In this document: in pieces, positions 54,513-64,000 of the stretch
How the letters are laid out: every line of letters begins with the position of its first letter
Position numbering within the stretch: position 1 is the stretch's first letter
Assembly: GCF_000003815.2 (NCBI RefSeq)
Contig: NC_049989.1
Location: forward strand, 17,306,287-17,370,286
Direction of reading: 5' to 3'
Length of the DNA stretch: 64,000 nucleotides
Source: Branchiostoma floridae
Lineage: Eukaryota > Chordata > Leptocardii > Amphioxiformes > Branchiostomatidae
Notes under the pieces: generated by a model
The model's input: the letters and a program-made list of their open reading frames with translations, nothing else
Database searches by the model: none
Told to the model about the DNA's origin: nothing
Program-made: the position numbers and the translations under genes

Positions 54513-54971
54513 ATGAAACGTGAAATAAAAAACCTGGCTACATTGTTTGAAAAGCATCCATCTAACCCAGAAATAAGAGGAAGGTTTTTTAAAACGAGAA
54601 AAGACTACAAAAAACTGGTAAAAAAGAAAAGACGTGACTTTCACCAACAAATGATCAACCAACTATCTTCACTCAGAGAAAGAAACCCGACTGCGTTCTG
54701 GAACTTATTGAATAAGTTGAAACCAGAGAAAGTGTCAGGATGTAGCCAAATATCAGAGGAGGACTGGTTACAGCACTTTAGTATCCTGGACAAACATTTA
54801 TTAAATGGTTTCTGTAACATAGACGCTTCAACCACTGAAAACGTAGACACTTCATTCCTTTCAAATACAACTCCAATGGAGAGCTCCATATTAGACTCCC
54901 TTATAACAGAGAAAGAATTGGACACCGCTATATCAAATCTGAAAACAAAAAATCTAGCAGTGGCGAAATGA
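54513..54971 (+). pseudogene. Linker and N-terminal RT region of the non-LTR element
   Basis: 152 codons, very basic (RKDYKKLVKKKRRDFHQQMI), then RNPTAFWNLLNKLKPEKVSG, a phrase typical of the region between endonuclease and RT. It ends with LITEKELDTAISNLKTKN, where a frameshift moves the frame to 54968. Confidence 0.85.
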
Positions 54972-55546
54972 TTAATAATGAAATGTTAAAATGTGGAAGA
55001 CATATCCTAAAGAAACCACTTCTACATCTTTTCAATTCCTGTCTACAAAATAGTTACTTCCCCAAAGAATGGTCCCTAAGTCATATTGTACCCATTCATA
55101 AATCTGGGGACACTTCTGTCCCAGACAACTATCGAGGAATATCCATAATTAGTTGTCTGGGAAAACTATTCTCATCTATTCTGAATACCCGTCTAGTTAA
55201 TTATGCAGAACATTACAGCCTTTTCAAACCACAACAGGCCGGTTTTAGAAAGAAATTTAGAACAACTGACAATCTTTTCGTATTATCCACCTTAGTTAGT
55301 AAATACCTGAGCAAAAACGCACGACTTTATGCCTGTTTTGTAGATTTTAGCAAGGCGTTTGACTCGGTTTGGAGAGAAGGACTTCTACTGAAATTAAACA
55401 AACTTGGGTTAGGGGGGAAATTTCTACTCACTATAAAAGATATGTATTCCAAAACAACAAATTGTGTTAAAACTAGCCACGGTCTTGCCGATACTTTTGT
55501 AACTAACTGTGGGGTTCGACAAGGCTGTAATCTTAGTCCAACTTAA
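54968..55546 (+). pseudogene. Reverse transcriptase fingers and palm (motifs 1 to B)
   Basis: Contains SHIVPIHKSGD, NYRGISIISCLGKLFSSIL, QAGFRKKFRTTDNLFVL, FVDFSKAFDSV with the first catalytic Asp, and CGVRQGCNLSPT. The stop at the end (TAA, 55544-55546) follows a one-base loss; the palm continues in the next frame with LFNLFISDISDVFN. Confidence 0.9.
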
Positions 55547-55763
55547 AAGTTTGTTTAATTTATTCATAAGTGATATATCAGATGTATTTAATGACCATTC
55601 CTGTCACCCTCCTATTTTGCACAATAAGAACGTGTCATGTTTATCATATGCAGATGACCTGGTACTTTTGTCTGAATCTCAACAGGGTCTGCAAACTTCT
55701 CTAAGTAGATTAGAAAATTATTGTGAATCATGGAAGTTAAATGTTAATCTAAAAAAAAACTAA
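55509..55763 (+). pseudogene. Reverse transcriptase catalytic box segment
   Basis: Carries LFNLFISDISDVFN and LSYADDLVLLSESQQGLQTS, where the two Asp residues are catalytic, then WKLNVNLKKN. It breaks in the A-run (55752-55760), after which TKVIVFTKGG continues in another frame. Confidence 0.9.
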
Positions 55764-56007
55764 AGTCATTGTATTTACGAAAGGTGGCCGCTTACCAAAA
55801 GACTGCCTTTTCCTATATAAAAGACATGTAGTAGAAATTGTTACAAATTATTGCTATCTGGGCATTGTTGTAAATTCAGCTGGCACGTTCAAGGTAAATA
55901 ACAAATATCTACACAGCAAAGGCCTGAGAGCCCTCTATGGAATCAACCAATCCCTTGGCAAAGCCGACGCTTCTATAGCCGTAAGAAGCAAACTATTTGA
56001 CACATGC

Positions 56008-56880
56008 GTGAAACCTATTTTGTTGTATGGTTCGGAAATATGGGGTTCATTCAAAACTCCAAAATCATCCCCAATTGAAGCTATCCATCTAAAACTTTGT
56101 AAACAATCATTGAATGTCCCCAAATCCGCATGTAACCTGGCCGTAATGGCAGAACTGGGAAGATACCCACTTAAACTAGAAGCATCCCTTAACGCCATCA
56201 AACAGTATATTAGAGTACGCCAGAACGTGCCAGCTGATAGTCTATCAGCAGACGCCCTTTTTTGTCAACTCGAACTGGACACATTAGGGGCTAAATGCTG
56301 GGCTTCTGGAGTCCGCAAGACGCTAGAGGAATGTGGTTTTGGCTATGTCTGGCATTCTCCCATATCATCTGTCCTAAATCCATCACAAGTAATTCCATCC
56401 ATCGATCAACGTTTAAAAGATATGTACCTTCAATCTTTCATAACAGCAATGCGCAACAACAACAAATTACGAACATACAGATTACTTAAGACTACTTACA
56501 ACGACGAGAAATACCTAAAGATTACAAACATTCGGCACAGAACAGCCATCACAAAGCTCCGCATTAGTTCACATAGACTCCGCATTGAAAAAGGCCGACA
56601 TAACCACATTCCTCTGGAAGAAAGAACCTGCCAATACTGTAACTTGAATAAGATAGAGGATGAGCGTCACTTTATCGTTGACTGTACCTTATACAACAAC
56701 GAAAGAAACGTCCTTTTTGAAAATATACAACATATGTTCCCAAATTTCCGATACTTGAATACCACGGAAAAATTCATATTTCTCATGCAATTAGATAAAC
56801 CATATATTATTGATTCCATTTGTCCTTATGTTTATAACTGTTTTAAGAAGCGAGAAGAAGTTGAACTTGTACATACTTGA
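56008..56880 (+). pseudogene. C-terminal domain of the non-LTR element with zinc knuckle
   Basis: 290 codons (the true frame begins near 55765) with PILLYGSEIWGSFKTPK, LCKQSLNVPKSACNLAVMAE, a long helical part, and HRLRIEKGRHNHIPLEERTC followed by QYCNLNKIEDERHFIVDC. This long frame is intact, so the element decayed recently or only at a few points. Confidence 0.88.
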
Positions 56881-57126
56881 ATGTATTAGCATATGTAGAG
56901 ATGATAAGATACTTTTTTTGTGTCAAAATTGTACCTTATCACTAGCACTACGACCTGTACTTAGCTCGTTTGAGCACAAATGTACAATAAAGGTCATTCA
57001 TTCATTGTCTGCTAGCCGACACTCAAGCCGACTTGTCTGCTAGCCGAGCCTCTGACATTGTTTTCATTCTAAAAGCTCTTATTGAAATGTATATTGAAAA
57101 AAAAAATAAAGAGAAATGATATATTT

Positions 57127-57265
57127 GCTTTGTTATTCGAAGAAAGCGTTTGATCATGTCTTGCGGAATGGTTTATTCTACAAATTTTTTAATAATAATG
57201 TCGATTGGTAAATTTTTTGATGTATTGCAATCCATGTACCTCAATGTTAACGGTTATAATAAAGG
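57127..57265 (+). pseudogene. Short RT fragment of another non-LTR element
   Basis: YSKKAFDHVLRNGLFYKFFN corresponds to RT motif A ('D..KAFD.V....L...L'), and KFFDVLQSMYLNVN follows after a stop. It lies directly downstream of the larger element; origin of the same broad type. Confidence 0.6.
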
Positions 57266-57966
57266 ATTTATATTTTGAACCAAGAAGATTGGTTGATCCG
57301 ACCACACATGGGCCCATCAGGGTCAGATTAATTAGCTCCATCTGCTCCGGACCTCAATTTTTTCTTATATATGTCAACATTCCAGCACAAGCTTCATTTA
57401 CTAACAGACTTTGACAATCTTTTAAAACTAGCTAATTAAGAATTGAAATAGATATTGTCGCCAAATGAATATAGAAATCAATGCAAATATCACAATGAAT
57501 GAAGTTCACTTATCCAACTAATAATATCGTGCATGGAGACAACACAAATTAGATGTGACGATGTCGATTTTCCAAGCTTCACGATCTGAGTCAACTACTT
57601 GCACTAAAATTTTAATGGGCAGCGTTGTTCCTTCATTGCTAAAAAGAAAACAGTCCAACGCGTCAGGCGGCGACACCTACCAGCGCAGACCTACACACCT
57701 AGCGATTACTAGCCTACTTGATACCGCATATTCTCAATCCATTTGATTTTTGTTTTGTTTTTCGATTATTACATGTAAGATTGTGATATATAACTCTCTC
57801 CTATTGAACAATTTACGGTTGATAAGCTTAGTTGGATTGTTATTGTATTAATTATACTATTTAACTTAAATGAACTTCTTTTAGATTTCAATATAATTAG
57901 CGTTACGATCTATAAAAGTCAGAATCGGACAAACGCTGGATAGAGACTCTTGAGACACACTGCTAC
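57266..57966. other. Intergenic, no gene seen
   Basis: AT-rich. A 63-codon frame at 57555-57746 is unrecognised. Possibly the 5' untranslated part of the PHD-finger ORF that follows. Confidence 0.4.
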
Positions 57967-58588
57967 TTGCACGCTGAACCCAAAGACAAAGCTGGGGAAA
58001 ATGGACACCTGCTACATGTACCGTCCGTACCGTATAAGCAAGATACTAGTACAAGACCCAGCCTGTTATCTGTGAGTTATGTGCATGTTTGTGAGGAGCT
58101 GAAACAGACACTGGAAAGAAAATGCGTGATGATAGAAGAGGCCCGATGGGAAGACATTATGTGCAAAAAGTGCGAACGGCCAGGCTCAGATGATGTTGGC
58201 ATTATTTGATGCAACATTTGAAAGATGTCGTATCATTATGTATCTATGTGATGAGTTCCTACTGCATGAACTTATCAAAAATACTAAAAGTGAATTTATG
58301 TGTAACGAGTGTTTATTAAATAGCATCACTTTGAAGACGCACGGAGCAACTGAACAAGTCGGAGGGCACGAAGAAACTGTACCGAAACAGATTGCCGATA
58401 AACCTAATCTAACAAAAACAGATGGTAACAACAACGAGTTTTACAGACTGCAATGTAGCGTGGACAAGCTTGAAGCGATTCTGATGAGTAGAATTGCAAA
58501 TGAGAATCATAATATCCACGCACTTTCCTCGCGAGTTTCCCACCTTGAGAGTCGAGACCCTATTGTAAAACACAATGAAATGCTCTAA
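57967..58588 (+). pseudogene. PHD-finger and coiled-coil protein remnant, ORF1-like
   Basis: The first frame ends with WEDIMCKKCERPGSDDVGII and a stop. The next codons in that frame give CNI, a stop, then KMSYHYVSM, consistent with a PHD zinc finger ('C..C......I.C..C..W.H..C'). The second frame (58190-58588) has FMCNECLLN, the expected last C..C pair, then a helical segment (LQCSVDKLEAILMSRIANEN, NIHALSSRVSHLE) likely to form a coiled coil. PHD plus coiled coil is known for ORF1 of some non-LTR retrotransposons. Broken by stops and a frameshift. Confidence 0.55.
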
Positions 58589-58612
58589 CGGAAATGCGAC
58601 ACAGATATCAGA

Positions 58613-58628
58613 CCCCCCCCCCCCCCCC
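58613..58628 (+). repeat. C16 homopolymer
   Basis: Sixteen C in a row, followed by (ACA)n-type sequence; on the minus strand a potential G-quadruplex or assembly-error site. Confidence 0.95.
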
Positions 58629-59081
58629 GACAACAACAACAACTAAGGCATCTGATAGTGTCTTTATGGCCAACACCCCCACAGACAACAGTAGGAAAGC
58701 TCCGCTCCGGGAGCAAATAAAGTGCTACATCAAATGTGTACTAAAAAATTATTAGAAACGTGTTAACCAATAACATCTGTCCACAATAGAGGAAATGCTA
58801 TCAACTTTGGCAAGCAGGATATATCCTGTAGGGGTAAGAAAGCTGCAGGAGCAACTAAAGTGGTACATCAAAGTTGTTTACAGAAAGAAGAGGGTGCTGA
58901 CAGCCCCTTACCAATCTTCAAGATAAATGACGCCCAACGCTGCATAAAACCGTATTTCCCAGTTCGAATTCTGTCGTGCAGAATGGAAAAGGATGCAAAG
59001 ATGAGGACGGTTGGTAAATTTTTAGACAGTTCTAACAACACCCTCTTTTTTGTTGTTGTTTTCCGTTTTCATTTTTGGCAA
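58629..59081. other. Intergenic with an imperfect duplication
   Basis: 'aaagctccgctccgggagcaaataaagtgctacatcaaa' (58697) and 'aaagctgcaggagcaactaaagtggtacatcaaa' (58838) are related direct copies. No gene recognised. Confidence 0.5.
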
Positions 59082-59326
59082 ACCAGGTGTTGAAAAAAAA
59101 AGCTTGATAACCGAAAATAACAAGTTCTGGCAATCAGGAGTGGTGTCAACAGAATCGTTGATCACGGACCTGGTAGCGTATTGTGGAGGACATCACAGTG
59201 CGGCATTCTCACCAGATAGGGCCTTAGCGTTGGTGGACAATATACTCTCAGCAGCGAGGAGGGAAGGCAATGTAAAGGAGTTTAAATCGGATGATATTTA
59301 TCTACAACCAAACAAAACCTTACCTT
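59082..59326 (+). CDS. Candidate coding segment, unknown
   Basis: Open and protein-like: LITENNKFWQSGVVSTESLI, TDLVAYCGGHHSAAFSPDRA and LALVDNILSAARREGN. Not recognised. It begins after a T-rich tract that may contain a splice acceptor. Confidence 0.35.
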
Positions 59327-59422
59327 AGACAATTGATCCTACGTTTTTTGGCTTGAAAGCAAAAAAAAAAAATCAGGTAGTTTCTACGTCACCTAGTTTT
59401 ATTAAATCCAAGAGGGAGTTGA

Positions 59423-59671
59423 ATGGGTATTGAAACCGATGTTGTGCCAACTCCAAACCCTTCTGCTACTGAAGTGCAACCAGATGAGTGTTTAATACCG
59501 GTCTGTGCCGACTCACTCCTATATGACTATTGTCTTCGCTCCAAGGTGGTCACACATCTCAATCTACAAGCGTTCGAAGATGAAGAGGGCATAGACAATG
59601 TGCAGCAAATATCAACTGTTCCCTTTCTTGCTGCTTGGCATAATGGGGGTAGGTATGGTAAGCAGATATGA
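59423..59671 (+). CDS. Candidate coding segment, unknown, acidic
   Basis: The 82-codon frame is acidic (EVQPDECLIPVCADSLLYDY, then LNLQAFEDEEGIDNVQ), and a possible donor (gggg|gtaggt) lies inside its end near 59648. No domain is recognised. With the preceding segment and the Cys-rich one at 60046 it could form one gene or a transposon ORF leading to the FLYWCH exons. Confidence 0.35.
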   Translation: MGIETDVVPTPNPSATEVQPDECLIPVCADSLLYDYCLRSKVVTHLNLQAFEDEEGIDNVQQISTVPFLAAWHNGGRYGKQI

Positions 59672-60024
59672 TGTTATCATTTTCAGCCATTCATGTTTCT
59701 GAGATAGTCTTCTTTGCTCATTAACACTGTTAATGTCTTGAATGTAGAACATTCTCCAGTATTGTTATGAAGCAAAGTGAGTATATTTGAATTTTAACGT
59801 TCAGAAACTATGTTAAACTTTGCTAACTATATTTTAGCAAATTATGATATCTCTACATGTTTTCATGCAACATATTTCAGTCTGAGTTACAAGTCTTTCT
59901 GTGTAACAGTTTAGAAATTAAGTACAGGGATTTCGAGTGCAGTTTATGTTCATTTTGGGAGCTGCATAAACTTATTGTTATTCATCTCTTTGCATCCCGT
60001 AGCCTTATCAACCGTTGGTTTAGT

Positions 60025-60190
60025 TTGTTTAATTTTTGGTTTGCTGAAGCGTGTTGGTCGTACGCGCAAGTTGACCTGTCAGCAGTGTCCAAACCAGAGA
60101 CACAGCTGTATATGTAGTTATGTCAAGTGCCATACAATGACCGGTGGAGGAAGAGGGTCACAGTACACGAGGTTGTTCTCCATCTTTCAT
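60025..60190 (+). CDS. Candidate cysteine-rich segment
   Basis: In the 59975-60232 frame the part LKRVGRTRKLTCQQCPNQRH followed by SCICSYVKCHTMTGGGRG has a C..C...H.C.C....C.H arrangement that could bind zinc. Short and unassigned. Confidence 0.3.
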
Positions 60191-60379
60191 CAGAATAATT
60201 TACGAGCATCCCTATCTAACACATATCTTTAAAGGAATTGAAACGATTGTATAAATGTTGTCAGTACATATTGAGTTTAATTTTCATCCTTTCAAGGAAA
60301 AGCAACATGTCAACGTGGAGGCAAGGGATGGTCTCGGAAAAGCTTTCCTCCACAGAGTTCTTGACAATAGTAGGTACAC

Positions 60380-61082
60380 AATAGGCAGGTTACACTTTCT
60401 ATACATTTAAATCTAGAATTAAATTTCTACTTGGAACTAGTCAACCATGTGGCATATGTAACAGAAAGAGAGGAACAGTGATAGATGGAATTTTTTATAC
60501 AAATGAAGAACTATCTGCATAATCAGTGACAAAATGCTATAATTTCATAAAATGAGGACCTCATTTACATCAACAATTGAATACGCTGTGGATAAATCAT
60601 TACCAGTCTTCAGCATTATTTTGTATGCTGTTGTTGATATAATAATTGTGCCAACCAGTGGGCAATAAATGAACATTACAGGTTATCATAGCCCTTTTTC
60701 CTATTCAGCTTGTGATCACCAGGAACTTCGTTGAGATATACAGATTAATGTACTCTTGTCCACAGTCTCATTTTTTTCAAACTATCTGTGGTGGTAGCAG
60801 GGCTATTTTCAATTCCATTTATTGTTCTGTGAGCCTATGATGTTGATTTTGAATTATGTGTGTCAATTTACCTTCTGTAAAAAAAATGTAGTCTTTTGCT
60901 GATCTGCTAAATGGTTAAAGCTCGGTGAAATTGAGACAACATTTTGATATAATCTGTTTCCTTCGGCCCTGTAGTGAGGGCACTGATTAATGAAGTGCTC
61001 CACTGCATTAATAAGGCAATATTAACATAATCTATCGTGTACAGGAAGCTTTCTAACGGGTGCGCACTAATTCTTTCTTTAG
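60380..61082. other. Intergenic or intronic, no gene seen
   Basis: AT-rich; ends with the acceptor ttctttctttag in front of the FLYWCH copy 2 exon. Confidence 0.45.
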
Positions 61083-61271
61083 GGAGCCGTGACAGAGCCC
61101 CAGTGTCCAATCCCGATGCCAGGTGTCGTCCTGGAGGATTCCATCGGCGATTTGAGCGTGGAGGAGGACCTTTGTGTCGGAGCAGAGCGGGACGTGACAT
61201 TCAGCTTGATCAAGAGGGGCACAAAGCGAGGTGCGGATAAGCTTGGGCTTCCCCTACACAGCCAAGAGGAG
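61083..61271 (+). pseudogene. FLYWCH copy 2, exon a
   Basis: After acceptor TTCTTTCTTTAG the frame reads EPQCPIPMPGVVLEDSIGDL, then VEEDLCVGAERDVTFSLIKR and GTKRGADKLGLPLHSQEE, ending at donor G|GTAATT. It aligns with copy 1 (FLLIDAGTKKGRSQLADFYG), i.e. the N-terminal strand of a FLYWCH finger. The exon itself is open; decay is seen only in the next exon. Confidence 0.65.
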
Positions 61272-61380
61272 GTAATTTACTTCTTCATCTTTTAAAACTT
61301 ATCATCTTTTGCGTTCTTGTATTTGTAACCCCTAGTTATTGTAGTTATGATCAGTAACTAAATAATGTTTGTCTTTACAG

Positions 61381-61537
61381 GAAAGAAACTGTACCATACT
61401 AGGAGTGTGAGAAGTGGTCTAAGGATTAGTCTTTTAGGTGCAACGCGTCCGTCATCGAAAGACTGGCGGGAGTCTACAGACGAGGGGACATCGAGCACAA
61501 TCGCCCACCGGTAGTGAACTGCGAGACAAATACCAAG
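61381..61537 (+). pseudogene. FLYWCH copy 2, exon b
   Basis: From acceptor GTCTTTACAG, KKLYHTRSVRSGLRI is followed, after a frame slip near 61440, by CNASVIERLAGVYRRGDIEH and NRPPVVNCETNTK, ending at donor AAG|GTACAA. CNASVIERLAGVYRRG matches CPTTVIERAGVYRKG of copy 1, the second half of the finger. The intron between exons a and b is ~109 bp and is absent from copy 1, so copy 1 may have lost it. Confidence 0.65.
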
Positions 61538-61818
61538 GTACAAAAATTGATTGCACTTTTTCTATGGACATCATCTAAACAAAAAATAACTTGATTTGAT
61601 TTTGTAATGGAGCTGTGTGTAGTTCAGTTTATTGCGACATTTGTCCTTGGCTTGAAGTTCAGTTCATTGCGACATTTGTCCTGGACTTGTAGCTCAGTTT
61701 ATATCAGCATTTTGCCATTTATTTGTGGTTACCGGTTAGTTTAAGCTTTTTTAAGTTCATGAACATACGAGGTTATAGTTTTACTTCTATATCTTGCCCT
61801 CGTTGTTTGTTTTTTTAG

Positions 61819-62266
61819 TGGAAAGTTGAATACGGAGGACAGAGTAGGCTATGGAGTTGTCTTCATGCAGGGAAAGGAGACCAGGAATGCCAAGGTCTAG
61901 GTTATCTCACCAAGTAATTTCAAGACTTCCGCTCAGAGTATGTCAGGGATTTTCATCTTTCAGAACACAGCCCCTCACCTTGTCGATTCAGACCACACTT
62001 AAGACACCGGATCACCAGTCACATTGTGACTTCTTGGTATTGTGGGAGAGAGATTGTGAGTGTGGTGAGCGAAGAGAGTCTTGCAGGGGCATTCTAAGGA
62101 GGGGGACAGACTGTGCGTTCTGTTAAGAGTCATTAGAAGCCATTGCATGTGCCAAGGAGGGGGAGCTGTCACAGCGTATGTTGGAGATAGTCCTCGCTGC
62201 GGCGTTTGATGCCTGCGCTAGGCGTATCGCCAATGAGGATGTGATGGTCAAGCTAAATAAAGGTTG
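61819..62266 (+). pseudogene. Coding-like remnants downstream of FLYWCH copy 2
   Basis: Two segments look protein-like. One follows TTTTTTTAG: VGYGVVFMQGKETRNAKV, a stop, then SPSNFKTSAQSMSGIFIFQN. The other ends at TGA 62264-62266: ESLEAIACAKEGELSQRMLE, then LAAAFDACARRIANEDVMVK. They may be the remainder of the same protein. No MULE motif was found here. Unassigned. Confidence 0.35.
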
Positions 62267-62845
62267 AAAAAAAAAAGACAAACCATGTCGGTCATAACCA
62301 GACTACACAGTGGGTACGTCTTCCACTACTAGGAACAACCCGAAGAACATGAGAAGGCAGCAGCTGGTTGATGAGCTGTAGAAGTTGCCTGTGCTGCTGC
62401 CCTAAGAGCTGCTCTAACTAATGCCATTAATAAATTGTAACTTCTAGTTAGTTAATTTCATTTGATCCCATAGTTCCATTTGATCCCATAACTCCATTAG
62501 AATCACTCCATAATGTTCAGCTTAAATGATATTATTGTGATTTTTTGTGACTGTGTATTGTCTAGCTTTGGTATAACCACGCAGTGGTCGGCATGTTCAG
62601 GAGGCAAGAGTGCCTCCCTTGTTGTTTATTGTTACAGACAGAAGCTGAAGTTTCATGTTCACTGAAATTCGATACTGACTGAGTCTCCTTTAGGGAAAAC
62701 AGCTCACGCACTGTTTAATTAAGGTATGATTTCCTGTACAAGACATGACCATGCCAAACCCCATTTGTATTGTCATTATCCTTGTCAGCAGGGCTAACCC
62801 TTTGTAAAGCCTCAGTCTAGTTTTGAAGCCCTGGCGGTGACTGCA
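62267..62845. other. Intergenic, no gene seen
   Basis: Contains a duplicated phrase 'catttgatcccata' at 62460 and 62478. Nothing else recognised. Confidence 0.45.
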
Positions 62846-62893
62846 TGTACATGTAAACCGCACACAAAAAATGTGCGGTGTACATGTACATGA
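62844..62893. repeat. Small hairpin
   Basis: catgtacatgtaaaccgcaca and tgtgcggtgtacatgtacatg face each other around 'caaaaaa'. Confidence 0.85.
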
Positions 62894-62983
62894 CAACATC
62901 TTAAATACAGGTTCAAATGGATTTCTAGGCAAGCTAAGACCTATTAAAAAAGGGGGGTTCTCACAAGCATATACAAAGTACCG

Positions 62984-63420
62984 GCAAGTTCCAGGGTCAG
63001 CGGGTACATGATATTTTGTATTTAGCATCAGTTACATATGAATGTAACCAATATTTTTACATGAGAACACGTGAAAGAAGTGAATTAAAAGACAGGAACG
63101 CTACAACTGATATGTTATTTATTCTGGCCGGACTCTCCGTGTGGTTAATATGTTTTATATTTACAAGGGTCGTTCCCGAACATAAAGCGTAGTCCTCAAG
63201 AAAGATAGTGGTTCCGCTCCAACCGGGCAAAATACCGGGCAACCGTTAACACCAGTTTGGAGATCAACATGTCCATGTGCGTTATTCCGCTGGGGATGGG
63301 CCGGGTCGTAGACTTCTACGGTCCGCCGGAACTCGAATTAGATGCCACAATGAAGAGGTAGCAGGGGACTTAGAGACGTGCAGCAACTAAGCATCAGGTA
63401 AGCTATTTATCAATATCTAG
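62984..63420 (+). repeat. R-A dispersed repeat, copy D
   Basis: Full-length relative of copy B: 'gttccagggtcagcgggtacatga', 'gagaacacgtgaaagaagtgaatt', 'caaccgggcaaaataccggg', 'ccagtttggaga', 'tagagacgtgcagcaact', ending 'tatcaatatctag'. It lies 1.4 kb after FLYWCH copy 2, as copy B lies after FLYWCH copy 1. Confidence 0.72.
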
Positions 63421-64000
63421 AACTGTGACATACCATATTTCCGTATATAATCTGCTATCTTGTATAGACAGAGAACCACATAATTCTAGTGGCCTGACAC
63501 ATCAACTAATTCTTAAACTTTTATTTCAAAATACAGATCACAAGCTTGTGTGTCAAATACGATCTCAAGCAAGACACTCGTCCCGGCTGCTGAGATGCTT
63601 TACCACCTGAAGATTCATGGTCTCTGCTTGGCTAAAGACCCCCAGCCCTGGATGGGAACGCCCTTTTTACTACAAACCGGGAAAGGCCTGTTCATTAACC
63701 CCAGAACATGCCATTGGTAGTTCCGTCCACGCCTCCCAAGGGATATAAAATTAATGATGTGATTTCTACTAGATCATTAGCGTCGTTGTTGTACGTGTGT
63801 AACAGAATATTTCGCTGTTTCACGTTCCTTTTACATGTACATTTGCCATATTCTAATGTGTATAAACGTTTTTCCTGTGTTAACCCAGTATTAAGAGTCA
63901 ACACATTTTTCTATTCTACAACCACTCTTCGACTGATTCAATAATCATAATCATGTCCGACATCGCCGGGAACAAACTTTTAGATTCTTCCGAGAGAGAT
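63421..64000. other. Intergenic to window end, no gene seen
   Basis: No exon, element end or repeat recognised; frames of 60-80 codons on both strands look random. Confidence 0.45.

Larger units (their letters stand above)
53374..57006 (+). mobile_element. Nearly full-length non-LTR retrotransposon ORF2 region, inactivated
   Basis: Domains occur in normal order. The endonuclease is 53374-54248 (FWNIHGLGSKLENAEF, LLETW, LLGGDLNARLG, then TVDYIISSQP and FSDHC). The reverse transcriptase is about 54500-55900: VPIHKSGDTSVPDNYRGISI, ACFVDFSKAFDSVWREG (motif A), NCGVRQGCNLSPT (motif B), and the catalytic box YADD at 55647-55658. The C-terminal part ends in 56008-56880, with CQYCNLNKIEDERHFIVDC forming a C-C-H-C zinc knuckle. 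The 3' end has AATAAA (56986-56991) and an (ATTC)n tail. Frames break near 53950, 54250-54480, 54960, 55545 and 55765. The knuckle and LYGSEIWG suggest the I/Nimb-like side of LINEs, but the clade is not certain. Confidence 0.9.

Overview
This window is eukaryotic DNA, most likely from an amphioxus-type (Branchiostoma) or similar invertebrate deuterostome genome. The reasons are: coding exons are short and split by GT/AG introns; intergenic DNA is AT-rich and full of TTAA-inserted and hAT-type MITEs, a tRNA-derived SINE, several non-LTR retrotransposon fragments and a Ty3/Gypsy integrase fragment; and the kinase and FLYWCH/MULE families resemble multicopy families of such genomes. The organism call is inference from style, not from a marker gene. 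There are no bacterial operons, rRNA genes, convincing functional tRNA genes or CRISPR arrays.

Layout. 0-4.3 kb: a reverse-transcriptase tail on the minus strand, two nested TTAA-flanked elements, and a SINE. 4.3-10.1 kb: a tandem array of a ~1.32-kb unit, one partial copy of which carries a 938-bp TTAA element. 10.2-10.6 kb: a hAT-type MITE with a perfect 8-bp target duplication. 10.6-15.9 kb: no gene seen, with microsatellites and a duplicated segment. 15.9-17.3 kb (minus): a Tudor-like protein gene split by a 26-bp tandem duplication. 18.0-20.4 kb (plus): a three-exon protein kinase gene (KIN1) whose first exon contains an in-frame TAG. 21.3-24.1 kb: CRE-rich tandem repeats and a nested cluster of TTAA elements. 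24.3 kb, 33.0-33.8 kb and 35.1-36.3 kb: three decayed kinase paralogues (KIN2, KIN3, KIN4). 25-30 kb: a 21-bp minisatellite, weak candidate exons and a hairpin MITE. 31-38 kb: a dispersed repeat family (called R-A here) interrupted by a 5'-truncated non-LTR element, and a broken FLYWCH + MULE-transposase-like gene. 37.9-39.0 kb: a C/G-run TIR element. 39.3-42.3 kb: a ~3.0-kb long-TIR element with a 9-bp target duplication, internal 121-bp tandem repeats and a long perfect hairpin. 42.3-47.5 kb: a broken RecQ-family helicase gene between two copies of a ~225-bp repeat. 48.2-49.1 kb: another R-A copy and a Gypsy integrase fragment. 53.3-57.0 kb: a nearly full-length but frameshifted non-LTR retrotransposon (endonuclease, reverse transcriptase, C-terminal zinc knuckle). 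57-64 kb: further RT and PHD-finger ORF1-like remnants, a second FLYWCH gene fragment and another R-A copy.

The only gene that could still make a product is KIN1, if translation starts after its TAG. The Tudor-like gene is one small duplication away from an intact frame. The rest is a record of tandem duplication, decay and repeated transposition. The most unusual signals are the TTAA elements that carry many TGACGTCA (CRE/ATF) and AAGATGGCGG (YY1-like) sites, the 3-kb long-TIR element with its hairpins, the ~1.32-kb tandem array with a frame kept on the minus strand, and the RecQ-like pseudogene. All coordinates come from hand reading; splice sites are predictions.
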